From assembly GCA_040392005.1 (NCBI GenBank), contig JBEBWT010000047.1, positions 1 through 15,305 of the forward strand: DNA of 15,305 nucleotides. Direction: 5' to 3'. The notes under the pieces were generated by a model. The model did not search any database, had not been told where the DNA came from, and saw only the letters and a list, made by a program, of their open reading frames with translations. Both the position numbers and the translations under genes were made by a program. The stretch's first letter is position 1. Each line of letters opens with the position of its first letter. Positions 1-7,425 of the stretch are shown one piece after another. The DNA is from DASRQK01 sp040392005 (lineage in GTDB: Bacteria > Bacteroidota > Bacteroidia > Sphingobacteriales > Sphingobacteriaceae).

Positions 1-100
1 CGCAGCCAATCCCGGAGTGGGATAGTGGGTAGCCAATCCAGTAGGGAAAAGCGGGACGCAGCCAATCCCGGAGTGGGGAGCGGAACGCAGCCAATCTCAC
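1..100. repeat. Short direct repeats at the left edge
   Basis: A 21-bp unit beginning CGCAGCCAATCCCGGAGTGG occurs at 1-21 and again, identical, at 57-77. A truncated copy (CGCAGCCAATC) lies at 86-96, and a core AGCCAATCC at 31-39. The copies are separated by G-rich filler such as GATAGTGGG and GGGGAGCGG. The array runs straight up to the stop codon of the Rpn-family gene and is probably cut by the window edge, so its full extent is unknown. It has no dyad symmetry like a CRISPR repeat and no coding frame. It could be a decayed minisatellite or the remains of an insertion junction; the sequence does not decide between these. Confidence 0.6.
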
Positions 101-1069
101 CTATTCCTCTCTCAACCGCTCAATTTCTTCGATAGACATACTCAATACTTCAGCGATCAACCCTACTGCAAGACCTCTCTCAAGCATCCTGGTGGCGGTA
201 GATCGCTTTTCTGTCAACAGTTTGGCTTCGGCTTCCAGACGGGCCTTTTCCATCCCCTTCTCTATCCCCTTTTCTATTCCTATTTTCTCCCCCATTTCCC
301 TTCCCTCAGCCAACGCCTTTTCAATGCCCCTCTTCAATGTGTTCTCTGCCGTCTCCCGAATCGATTGAGCATCCCATTTGTTCCGCAGACTTCTGTCATA
401 CATCGTACGTTCCTCCTTGTTTAATTTACTGTACTCTGCAATCTGAAACAACTTCTCAAACACAGGCTTTCGCAGATACAACGGCAACCTGTCCAAACCC
501 GACATATGCCGCAATACATAAAGCCACCGATCCAGATCGCTCTCCAGTTCAGACTCCGCCTTTACAAAGTTAATCAATTCAATATAAATAAACCCAAAAC
601 GATCATAGAAAACCACCCCCGTCTCCCGGTCCATAAAACAAACATCATGTAAATACCGACGGCCTTCCCCGCCACCGGGCAGCCGGAAACCATCCAGCAG
701 CACGATCACATACACCTCGCCGATCCCATAATTCCAACCACGACGATCGCCCCGCGGGGCCTGGTCCGCAATCAACTTACTGCCATAATAAAGCATGCGA
801 CGCTTCAGGTTCTCCTGCGCGGTGCGCTGGACCTCAATAACGAATTCCTCCCCATTGCCCGAGGTGCAGGTTAGATCAAAGATCACGTCCCCATTCTCCA
901 CATTCCCTCCCACATGTTCATTCCGGTTATAAACCAGATCCACGATCTGTTTCCTGCCATGGAACAGCCCGTTCAGAAAAGCAATCAGCAGATCTTTATT
1001 CACCTCCGAACCGAAAATCCGCTTGAAACCATAATCTGTCATCGGATCAATATATTTTCCCTGTACCAT
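101..1069 (-). CDS. Rpn-family recombination-promoting nuclease / PDDEXK_2 putative transposase
   Basis: The 322-residue protein opens with DPMTDYGFKRIFG (residues 8-20), the signature start of the Rpn/PDDEXK_2 family. The nuclease core shows Asp65 (VIFDLTC) followed by Glu79-Val-Gln81 (FVIEVQR), the D...ExQ form of the PD-(D/E)XK metal site. The C-terminal third is charged and helical, with a repeated GIEKGIEKGMEK stretch (264-275) and a tail ending in SMSIEEIERLREE, as in many Bacteroidota members. Family members cut DNA and promote RecA-independent recombination in E. coli (RpnA-E); the cellular role here is not known. The start at 1069 was preferred over one at 1153 because the extra 28 residues are hydrophobic and unlike the family, and because AAGGA lies just upstream of 1069. 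The gene reads towards the edge repeats and is divergent from the next gene. Confidence 0.88.
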   Translation of the reverse strand: MVQGKYIDPMTDYGFKRIFGSEVNKDLLIAFLNGLFHGRKQIVDLVYNRNEHVGGNVENGDVIFDLTCTSGNGEEFVIEVQRTAQENLKRRMLYYGSKLIADQAPRGDRRGWNYGIGEVYVIVLLDGFRLPGGGEGRRYLHDVCFMDRETGVVFYDRFGFIYIELINFVKAESELESDLDRWLYVLRHMSGLDRLPLYLRKPVFEKLFQIAEYSKLNKEERTMYDRSLRNKWDAQSIRETAENTLKRGIEKALAEGREMGEKIGIEKGIEKGMEKARLEAEAKLLTEKRSTATRMLERGLAVGLIAEVLSMSIEEIERLREE

Positions 1070-1107
1070 ACATTTTCCTTCCACTTTTGTAATTAATTTT
1101 ATTTCTA

Positions 1108-1115
1108 CAAAGATA
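1108..1115 (-). promoter_or_regulatory. Probable -7 element for the Rpn-family gene
   Basis: On the minus strand this reads TATCTTTG, a full match to the Bacteroidota -7 consensus TAnnTTTG. It lies about 38 nt upstream of the start at 1069, giving a leader of roughly 30 nt. No TTTG is seen at the expected -33 distance; the surroundings are very A/T rich. The 1070-1300 region therefore carries divergent promoters for the Rpn gene and the small exported protein. Confidence 0.45.
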
Positions 1116-1234
1116 ATATATATTACAATAAATAGAAAATTAATTTTCCACAAAGGAAAATTCAGCCTTGCAGTGCATTCTGAGAACTATGGGGGATCCC
1201 TGAGCATAACCCCGTGAAAACTGGAAAATAGTAA

Positions 1235-1242
1235 TAGTTTTG
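1235..1242 (+). promoter_or_regulatory. Probable -7 element for the small exported protein gene
   Basis: TAGTTTTG is a full match to TAnnTTTG and lies about 58 nt before the start at 1301. There is no good TTTG about 19 nt further upstream, so the call rests on the -7 element and the position in a divergent intergenic region. Confidence 0.4.
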
Positions 1243-1300
1243 TGACAGCTAAACCAATCCAGCCCGGACAAAGTCATACAATCAAAATTCAAGAATAATT

Positions 1301-1732
1301 ATGAACTCAAAACTAATGATGAAATGGATGATGGCAGCCGTCGTCCTTATGGTTTTCTCCTCAACAATAGCTTTTGCACAGCAAGGTGGAGGAAGAATGA
1401 ACATGGATCCGAAAGAAATGGCCAAACAAACTGTTACCGAATTGACCAAGCAGTTGAAATTGGATAAAACGCAGCAGGATTCCGTTTACAAATACCAACT
1501 GGCTCAAAGTGAAGAAATGCAAAAAATATTTGCGAATGCACAACAGGGAGGTGACCGGGAAGCCATGCGTGCAAAAATGACCCAACTGCAAGAGAGCACC
1601 AACGAAAAAATCAATTCCGTGCTGAATGATGAGCAAAAGGAAGCCTATAAAAAAGTACTGGCTGAACGTCAGAACCGTGGCGGAATGGGCGGCGGTGGTC
1701 GCCGTGGTGGCGGTGGTGGCGGTGGTCGCTAA
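1301..1732 (+). CDS. Small exported protein with Gly/Arg-rich tail (DUF4890 / Spy-CpxP-like)
   Basis: This 143-residue protein has a clear signal peptide: Lys-containing start, hydrophobic stretch about 9-22, and AFA before a likely cleavage site after residue 26. The mature part is helical, polar and rich in Gln, Lys and Glu. It contains LTKQLKLDKTQQDSVYK (48-64) and VLNDEQKEAYKKVL (107-120), two short 'L.LD..Q...' and 'LN.EQ...Y' motifs like those in Spy/CpxP-type periplasmic chaperones and Bacteroidota DUF4890 proteins. Residues 126-143 form a low-complexity tail of Gly with Arg. No enzymatic motif is visible. By analogy it would act in the periplasm as a stress-related or chaperone-like protein, but that is inference. 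The gene is monocistronic, with its own promoter-like element and a terminator. Confidence 0.75.
   Translation: MNSKLMMKWMMAAVVLMVFSSTIAFAQQGGGRMNMDPKEMAKQTVTELTKQLKLDKTQQDSVYKYQLAQSEEMQKIFANAQQGGDREAMRAKMTQLQESTNEKINSVLNDEQKEAYKKVLAERQNRGGMGGGGRRGGGGGGGR
1676..1729 (+). repeat. Low-complexity GGN repeat encoding the Gly/Arg tail
   Basis: The last 18 codons are built almost wholly of GGN (Gly) and CGN (Arg) triplets, giving RGGM-GGGG-RR-GGGGGGG-R. Such tracts are prone to slippage, so tail length probably varies between strains. Confidence 0.7.
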
Positions 1733-1800
1733 TAGAGGTAACAACTGACAGTGGCAGCAGCCATCACCCAATAGAAAAACCTTTTCGTTTAATAAAAATG

Positions 1801-1840
1801 TCCCCGGTCGGATTCTGCCTTCCGGGGATCTTTTGTTTTA
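1801..1840 (+). terminator. Rho-independent terminator after the small exported protein gene
   Basis: TCCCCGG (1801-1807) pairs perfectly with CCGGGGA (1822-1828) around a 14-nt loop and is followed by TCTTTTGTTTT. It lies about 70 nt after the stop at 1732 and isolates that gene from the one starting at 1954. Confidence 0.8.
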
Positions 1841-1876
1841 TACCGCTACCATACAGCGATATTCAGGTTAAATTCG

Positions 1877-1883
1877 TACTTTG
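1877..1883 (+). promoter_or_regulatory. Weak candidate -7 element upstream of the nitronate monooxygenase gene
   Basis: TACTTTG resembles TAnnTTTG but lacks one spacer base, and no -33 TTTG is visible. It lies between the preceding terminator and the gene, about 70 nt before the start, which is where a promoter is expected. Confidence 0.3.
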
Positions 1884-1953
1884 GCACAAATAACCGATGC
1901 ATGCGACACATCGCACAGACCAAAACAAAAAAACGTACCAATACAACAAAATA

Positions 1954-2913
1954 ATGGACCTGAACGAATTCAAAAACCGCCTGACCCTGCCGGTCATTGT
2001 ATCCCCTATGTTTCTGGTTTCGGGGACCCAACTGGTCATCGAAGCCTGTAAGGCAGGTGTAGTCGGGACCTTTCCTTCGCTCAACGGAAGGACCAGCGAA
2101 GCCTTCGAACAGATGCTGATCGAGATCACCACCGCACTAAAAGACCATAAGGAAAAAACGGGCAAAGATCCAGCCCCCTTTGGTGTCAATCTCATTGTCA
2201 ATAAAACCAATCCACGGGTCATGCCCGACCTGCAATTGTGCATGAAATACAAAGTGCCGCTGATCATCACCTCCCTGGGAGCGGTCAAAGATCTGGTGGA
2301 TGCCGTACACAGCTATGGCGGTCTGGTCTTTCACGATGTGATCAAAAAACGGCATGCGGAAAAAGCTGCAGAAGCCGGAGTCGATGGCATTATTGCCGTA
2401 TCAGCAGGAGCAGGCGGACATGCCGGTACCGCCAGTCCATTTGCCCTTGTCCATGAGATCAAAAGTGTATTTGACGGTGCCGTCATCCTGGCCGGAGCCA
2501 TCAACAGCGGTCAGGACATTCTTGCAGCGGAAACCCTGGGAGCGGATTTTGCCTATATGGGCACCCGTTTTATTGCCACGGAAGAAAGTCTGGCCAGTAA
2601 CGAATACAAACAAACCCTCCTCGCTTCCCATATTGACGACATCCTCTATACGGATGGAATATCGGGCATATATGCCAATTTTATCCGTCAAACCATCGAA
2701 AAAGCCGGGATCGATCTCTCTGTCAAAAAGGAAGAAGATTTCTCAAAACTCAGCTCCGATCAGGCCAAGGCCTGGAAAGATATCTGGTCGGCCGGGCATG
2801 GTACCAGCGGCATCGCCGAAATCCTCCCCACAGCAGATCTGGTCGGAAATCTGAGAAAGGAATATCGGGAGGCATTGTTGAGAAATGTGGAAAAACTGAA
2901 AGTTTTGGAATAG
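1954..2913 (+). CDS. Nitronate monooxygenase-like FMN flavoprotein
   Basis: The 319-residue protein is a TIM-barrel flavoenzyme of the nitronate monooxygenase / 2-nitropropane dioxygenase family. The order of motifs fits: LTLPVIVSPMFLVSG near the N-terminus (10-24), FGVNLIV (76-82), the glycine-rich GAGGHAG (152-158) with the conserved His156, LAGAINSGQDI (179-189) and LGADFAYMGTRFIATEES (195-212), which form the FMN phosphate region. Family members oxidise alkyl nitronates with O2 using FMN; some homologues are enoyl reductases (FabK), so the substrate is not certain. Length is normal and no signal peptide is present, so the enzyme is cytoplasmic. The start at 1954 places the conserved MDLNEFKNRL at the N-terminus; an in-frame ATG at 1897 would add 19 polar residues unlike the family. 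A 40-bp gap to the fucosidase suggests co-transcription. Confidence 0.88.
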   Translation: MDLNEFKNRLTLPVIVSPMFLVSGTQLVIEACKAGVVGTFPSLNGRTSEAFEQMLIEITTALKDHKEKTGKDPAPFGVNLIVNKTNPRVMPDLQLCMKYKVPLIITSLGAVKDLVDAVHSYGGLVFHDVIKKRHAEKAAEAGVDGIIAVSAGAGGHAGTASPFALVHEIKSVFDGAVILAGAINSGQDILAAETLGADFAYMGTRFIATEESLASNEYKQTLLASHIDDILYTDGISGIYANFIRQTIEKAGIDLSVKKEEDFSKLSSDQAKAWKDIWSAGHGTSGIAEILPTADLVGNLRKEYREALLRNVEKLKVLE

Positions 2914-2953
2914 AGGTCATCAACGCAATCAGGGACAAAATAAGATCATAAGC

Positions 2954-4474
2954 ATGTCGAAATCACAAACAACATCTTCAAATGTATTGACCGGTGTATG
3001 GACAGTCGTGTTGGCAGGGGTATTATCGGGATTTTTGTCCGGATGCTCCTCGAATGCAACCCCTCCGCCGGATCCTTATGGCGTCCTTCCCTCCGAAAGG
3101 CAATTGCGATGGCATGAAATGGAGATGTACAGTCTGATCCATTATACTCCTACTACTTTTCAGAACAAGGAATGGGGGTATGGAGATGCACCGCCGGAAT
3201 TGTTCGACCCCTCCGGTTTTGATGCCGGCCAAATCGCCCGGGCAGCCGCAGCAGGAGGCCTGAAAGGCCTGATCATCGTGGCCAAGCATCATGACGGATT
3301 TTGCCTGTGGCCCACTGCTACTACGGATTACAGCATCCGTCACTCCCCCTGGAAAGATGGCCAGGGCGATATGGTCGGAGAGTTTAAGGATGCAGCCGAA
3401 GAGGCTGGACTCGCATTTGGCGTCTATCTTTCTGCCTGGGACCGTCACGATCTGCGCTATGGCACCCCTGCTTATCCCGAAGCCTACCGGGAACAGCTCA
3501 CCGAACTCATGACAGGTTATGGCGAATTGTTTGCCTCCTGGCATGATGGGGCCAATGGTGGGGATGGGTATTACGGCGGACTGAATGAAACCCGACGGAT
3601 CGACCGAACCTCTTATTACGAATGGCAGGAAAAAACCTGGCCCATTGTCCGTCAGCACCAACCCCAGGCCATGATCTTCTCGGATATCGGACCGGATATG
3701 CGCTGGGTGGGCAATGAAAAAGGTCATGCCGCCAAGACCAGTTGGGCGACCATCACCCCCAGAGGTCTGGAAAGCGGAAAACCCATGCCCGGATCGGTGG
3801 ACGAATCCAATCTGCCCACCGGTGACCGGGACGGACAATACTGGATCCCCGCTGAATGCGATGTGCCCCTGCGCAAAGGATGGTTCTACCATCCCGAGCA
3901 AGACAGCCTGGTCAAAAGTCCCGGGGCTCTATTTGAAATCTACCTCCATTCGGTCGGCCGGGGCGGTGCCATGAATCTGGGACTGGCTCCTATGCCCGAA
4001 GGGGTTCTGCACCAAAATGATGTACAGTCCCTGCAAGACTTTGGCGAAAAGCTCCGGAAAACCTTTGCCCAGAACCTATGTGCGGGCGCAAGGATCACCG
4101 CAGACAATACCAGAGGCAATAGTCACAGTTATGCACCGTCAAACCTATTGGACGAGGATCGGTACAGCTATTATGCATCGGATGATCAGGTAACAAATCC
4201 CATTCTGCACCTGAAACTTCAGGGGGAGCAGACCTTTGATATCATCCGGCTGCGTGAAAATATCAAATTGGGCCAGCGTATAGACAGCGTAAGAATAGAG
4301 GTACAGATGAACGGGGAATGGAGGGAGCTCGCCGGTGCCACCAGCATCGGTGCCAACAGACTGATCAAGCTGAACCAGCCGATCACGGCACAGCATCTGA
4401 GGATCAGCTTGTTTGCTCCGGTCGTTCCGGCCCTGAGTGACTTTGGATTGTTTCTGGAGAGCCGGGATCACTGA
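2954..4474 (+). CDS. GH29 alpha-L-fucosidase lipoprotein with C-terminal F5/8-type-C-like domain
   Basis: The 506-residue protein hydrolyses terminal alpha-L-fucose from glycans. The N-terminus is a lipoprotein signal with lipobox LSGC and acylated Cys31, so it is membrane-anchored and may be surface-exposed. The GH29 barrel spans about 45-375, with KHHDGF (111-116) and WHDGANG (196-202), in which Asp198 fits the catalytic nucleophile. RWVGNEKG (250-257), with Glu255, and WIPAECDVPLRKGWFYH (297-313) follow; Glu255 is the candidate acid/base by spacing and analogy to GH29-B enzymes. These motifs favour subfamily B, whose members prefer branched alpha-1,3/1,4 fucose; that specificity is inferred. 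Residues about 385-506 (NLLDEDRYSYYASDD onward) look like a discoidin/CBM32-type beta-sandwich. No SusC/SusD genes are adjacent. Its 3' end overlaps the convergent dnaE-like gene by 7 bp. Confidence 0.9.
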   Translation: MSKSQTTSSNVLTGVWTVVLAGVLSGFLSGCSSNATPPPDPYGVLPSERQLRWHEMEMYSLIHYTPTTFQNKEWGYGDAPPELFDPSGFDAGQIARAAAAGGLKGLIIVAKHHDGFCLWPTATTDYSIRHSPWKDGQGDMVGEFKDAAEEAGLAFGVYLSAWDRHDLRYGTPAYPEAYREQLTELMTGYGELFASWHDGANGGDGYYGGLNETRRIDRTSYYEWQEKTWPIVRQHQPQAMIFSDIGPDMRWVGNEKGHAAKTSWATITPRGLESGKPMPGSVDESNLPTGDRDGQYWIPAECDVPLRKGWFYHPEQDSLVKSPGALFEIYLHSVGRGGAMNLGLAPMPEGVLHQNDVQSLQDFGEKLRKTFAQNLCAGARITADNTRGNSHSYAPSNLLDEDRYSYYASDDQVTNPILHLKLQGEQTFDIIRLRENIKLGQRIDSVRIEVQMNGEWRELAGATSIGANRLIKLNQPITAQHLRISLFAPVVPALSDFGLFLESRDH

Positions 4475-7425
4475 CTTCTCGGATCGCTTTTCAGGGGCAT
4501 TCTGCCGCACCTGCCCACTTCGAGAGCCGGGCAGCCAAAATCCCACACGATTTTCCCTTCCAGCAGGTACAACCCACTGCCCCGCAGCGGGTACTGTGCC
4601 AGGGAGGGCGGGAAATGTACCGTATCAAAGAAGTCGCCGTTTGCATCGAAAAAAGTACCGAATTTCATGCGTTGGCCGTTTTTGGTCCGGACATCCTTGT
4701 CGCAGACAAAATCGCCCACCATGCGGACGGTCCGGGATTCCGTTTCTCCTTCCACCAGATCTTTCGCCAGCACATCCCCTCGGAAATCCGAACGGGCCAG
4801 GTCAAACATCGGGGCAGAAACCGGAAAGCCCATTAACTCAATCTCATCATAGAGGTCCTCCTGCACCGAAGTTTCCAAAGCGGGCAGCACCGGTTTCGCC
4901 GCCATACTGGCAAACAACGGGGTCGAAGATGTCCGTTGCCTCTGACCGGAAAGAAGCAGGTGAGCCTCCCAGAGCAATTCCTTTTTCCCCGTACCGGTAA
5001 AGCGGAAGGCCCCGCAGCGGATCAGCACCACCAACTGCTCCAGGCCCGCCCCGGTACGCAGCACAAAATTTTCAATACCGGTATATTCTCCATTCCGCGC
5101 TCTTTCCATTGGAATATGCCGTGCCAACCGGTCCTCCAGATGCAGCAGGCCGTCAAAACCCAGATAGATATCATCTCCGTAGATAGTCGTATTGAACACG
5201 CTCCGGTTCACGCAGGGCAGGCGAATGGCAGCTCCGGCTCTGCGGGCCTCACTGACATACACCTTGCGGTTATAGAAGCCCCCGTAATTGTTCAACACCG
5301 CCACCATAAACTCCCTGGGGTAATAGGTCTTGAGGTACAGGCTCTGATAACTTTCCACCGCAAAAGAGGCCGAGTGGGCCTTGTTGAAGGAATACCCCGC
5401 AAAAGATTCCATCTGCCGCCAGATTTCCCCGGAAGTTTCTTCCGGATACTGCATGCGACGGCAATGGTCAAAAAACTTATCCCTGATCTCCAGCAGATGG
5501 TCCACGTGCCGGTACTTACCGCTCATCATGCGGCGCAGCACATCCGCATCGGCTAGGTCCAGCCCCCCATAATGATGGCCGATCTTCATCACGTCCTCCT
5601 GATAGACCATCACTCCATAGGTCTCCTCCAGTTGCTCCCTGAACACCGGGTGCGGATATTCTGCTTTGGAAGGGTCGTGATGCCGCTCTATATAGGCCTT
5701 CATCATTCCTGAAGAGGCCACTCCGGGACGGATGATAGAGGAGGCCGCCACCAGCGTCAGATAATTGTCGCAGCACAGCTTGGTGAGCAACTGACGCATG
5801 GCAGGCGATTCGATGTAAAAACAACCGATTGTATTGGCAGACTTCAGCTGCTCCGCAATTTTCGGGTCTTTGAAAAAACGCTGCGGATCTTCGGTGCCGA
5901 TAATCTCCCCACGGTTCTGCTGCACGATCTCCCGGCAATCCTTGATATGGCCAATGCCCCGCTGGGAGAGGATATCAAATTTCTCAAAACCGATATCCTC
6001 GGCCACATACATATCGTACTGTACGGTAGGCAGTCCTTTTGGTGGATAATCCAGAGCCGAATAATAGGTAAGGGGCCTTTCGGAGATCAGCACCCCACTG
6101 GCATGGATGGTCCGCTGATTGGGGAAATCCCGCAGGCGGTCGCAGACAGACAGGATCATATCGGTCACCTCATTCTTGTTGAGCATATGCCGGGGTTCGT
6201 GCACCATCCTGTCTATCTCTGCTTTGGGCAACCCATAAATCTTGCCCAGTTCCCGGATCATACTCCGTCCTTTGAATGTGCTCATGGCTCCCATCAGTGC
6301 GACATGTCCCTTTTGGTAACGCTTGAATATATAATCATAGATCTCATCCCGCTGATTCCAGGAGAAGTCAATATCAAAATCCGGGGAGCTCTTGCGTTTG
6401 GGATTGAGAAAACGTTCAAAATAAAGATCCAGCTCGATGGGGCACACATCCGTAATACCCAGGCAATAAGCCACGATCGAATTGGCACCACTACCCCGGC
6501 CCACATAATGGAAGTCCCGGCTCCGGGCATAGCGGCAGATATCATCGGTGATCAGAAAATAAGACGAAAAATGGAGCCCGTCAATGATCTCCAACTCCTT
6601 CAGCACCCGCTCCTTTGCCTGCCTGTGGCCTTTCCCGTAACGGCGTGCCAGACCATCCATTGTATATCTGGCCAGCAACTGATTGTCATCATACCGGTTG
6701 CCAGTGAATGTCTCCTTATTCTTCACCTTCCTGAAGTCAAAATCAAACGAACAGTGGGCCAGTAAGTGGTTGGTATTGCGGATCAGTTGCGGGACCTGCT
6801 TATAGCATTCCATCAGCTTCTGTCGGGGCATCAGCCGTTCGTCCGGTGCCGCCACCTGCCCGGGTCCCAACTGCGAAATCAGCAGATTGTGGTCTATCGC
6901 CCTCAATTGGGTGTGCAGCTTATAATCGGCAGCAACGCCGGGGATGGCTCCAAAAGTCACCGGCGCCAGGATCACATAACGTTCCTGATGGGCAGTAGTG
7001 GTCATCAGGACACGATTGAGCTCGGACGGACGGATCCCGATATACTCATTGTCCTTCAGCTCCCCGACCTCCCGGCTGCCGAAAGGATACACCACATAAA
7101 CCTGATCAAATGCAGGAGCGGTTTCGGGCACGGGACGGGCTTCCCGGTTGGCGGCGGACATCCATTCATTCAACTCCCTGAACCCCTCCTCATTCCGGGC
7201 AATACCGATATACAGCAGCTGGTCTCCTTGCCGGAATTCCATTCCGGCAAGGGGATTGAGTCCCGAAGCACGGCCCAGCCGGACAAAATCCAGCACCCCC
7301 GTACTGTTGTTGATATCGGTCAGTACGGCCGTCTCATATCCTCCCGACAACAGGCCCGCAATCAGCTGTTCCAGGCTCAGCGTCCCATACCGCAGGCTGT
7401 AATAGCTATGTAAATTGAGTAGCAT
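4468..7425 (-). CDS. dnaE2: DnaE-like DNA polymerase III alpha subunit (accessory, error-prone type)
   Basis: This 985-residue C-family polymerase would extend DNA past lesions with DinB. The palm motif is intact: GRGSGANSIVAYCLGIT (309-325), ERFLNP (337-342) and SPDFDIDF (347-354), with Asp351 and Asp353 as catalytic metal ligands and Asp484 (FEKFDIL) as the third. FNKAHSASFAVESYQ (680-694) and an OB-fold-like region (about 898-962) follow. At the N-terminus the PHP domain has lost metal ligands: the usual HxH reads NLH (4-6) and TDH reads TDI (36-38), so proofreading or pyrophosphatase activity there is unlikely. It is shorter than replicative DnaE (about 1,160 in E. coli), lacking a tau-binding C-terminus. 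The start at 7425 matches the family start and follows a strong ribosome site; an in-frame ATG at 7482 would add 19 residues. It overlaps dinB by 20 bp, implying translational coupling. The symbol is by analogy. Confidence 0.88.
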   Translation of the reverse strand: MLLNLHSYYSLRYGTLSLEQLIAGLLSGGYETAVLTDINNSTGVLDFVRLGRASGLNPLAGMEFRQGDQLLYIGIARNEEGFRELNEWMSAANREARPVPETAPAFDQVYVVYPFGSREVGELKDNEYIGIRPSELNRVLMTTTAHQERYVILAPVTFGAIPGVAADYKLHTQLRAIDHNLLISQLGPGQVAAPDERLMPRQKLMECYKQVPQLIRNTNHLLAHCSFDFDFRKVKNKETFTGNRYDDNQLLARYTMDGLARRYGKGHRQAKERVLKELEIIDGLHFSSYFLITDDICRYARSRDFHYVGRGSGANSIVAYCLGITDVCPIELDLYFERFLNPKRKSSPDFDIDFSWNQRDEIYDYIFKRYQKGHVALMGAMSTFKGRSMIRELGKIYGLPKAEIDRMVHEPRHMLNKNEVTDMILSVCDRLRDFPNQRTIHASGVLISERPLTYYSALDYPPKGLPTVQYDMYVAEDIGFEKFDILSQRGIGHIKDCREIVQQNRGEIIGTEDPQRFFKDPKIAEQLKSANTIGCFYIESPAMRQLLTKLCCDNYLTLVAASSIIRPGVASSGMMKAYIERHHDPSKAEYPHPVFREQLEETYGVMVYQEDVMKIGHHYGGLDLADADVLRRMMSGKYRHVDHLLEIRDKFFDHCRRMQYPEETSGEIWRQMESFAGYSFNKAHSASFAVESYQSLYLKTYYPREFMVAVLNNYGGFYNRKVYVSEARRAGAAIRLPCVNRSVFNTTIYGDDIYLGFDGLLHLEDRLARHIPMERARNGEYTGIENFVLRTGAGLEQLVVLIRCGAFRFTGTGKKELLWEAHLLLSGQRQRTSSTPLFASMAAKPVLPALETSVQEDLYDEIELMGFPVSAPMFDLARSDFRGDVLAKDLVEGETESRTVRMVGDFVCDKDVRTKNGQRMKFGTFFDANGDFFDTVHFPPSLAQYPLRGSGLYLLEGKIVWDFGCPALEVGRCGRMPLKSDPRSQ

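Noticed and set aside
1..100. CRISPR array
   Set aside because: The repeats are irregular, spacers differ greatly in length, there is no repeat dyad, and no cas gene is nearby.
1070..1153. N-terminal extension of the Rpn-family protein by 28 residues
   Set aside because: The extension is a hydrophobic translation of the AT-rich promoter region, contains the TATCTTTG -7 element, and is followed by the family's conserved start preceded by AAGGA.
1175..1225. Structured RNA or terminator around GGGGGATCCC...CCCC
   Set aside because: Only a 4-bp GGGG/CCCC pairing with a long loop is possible and no T-tract follows.
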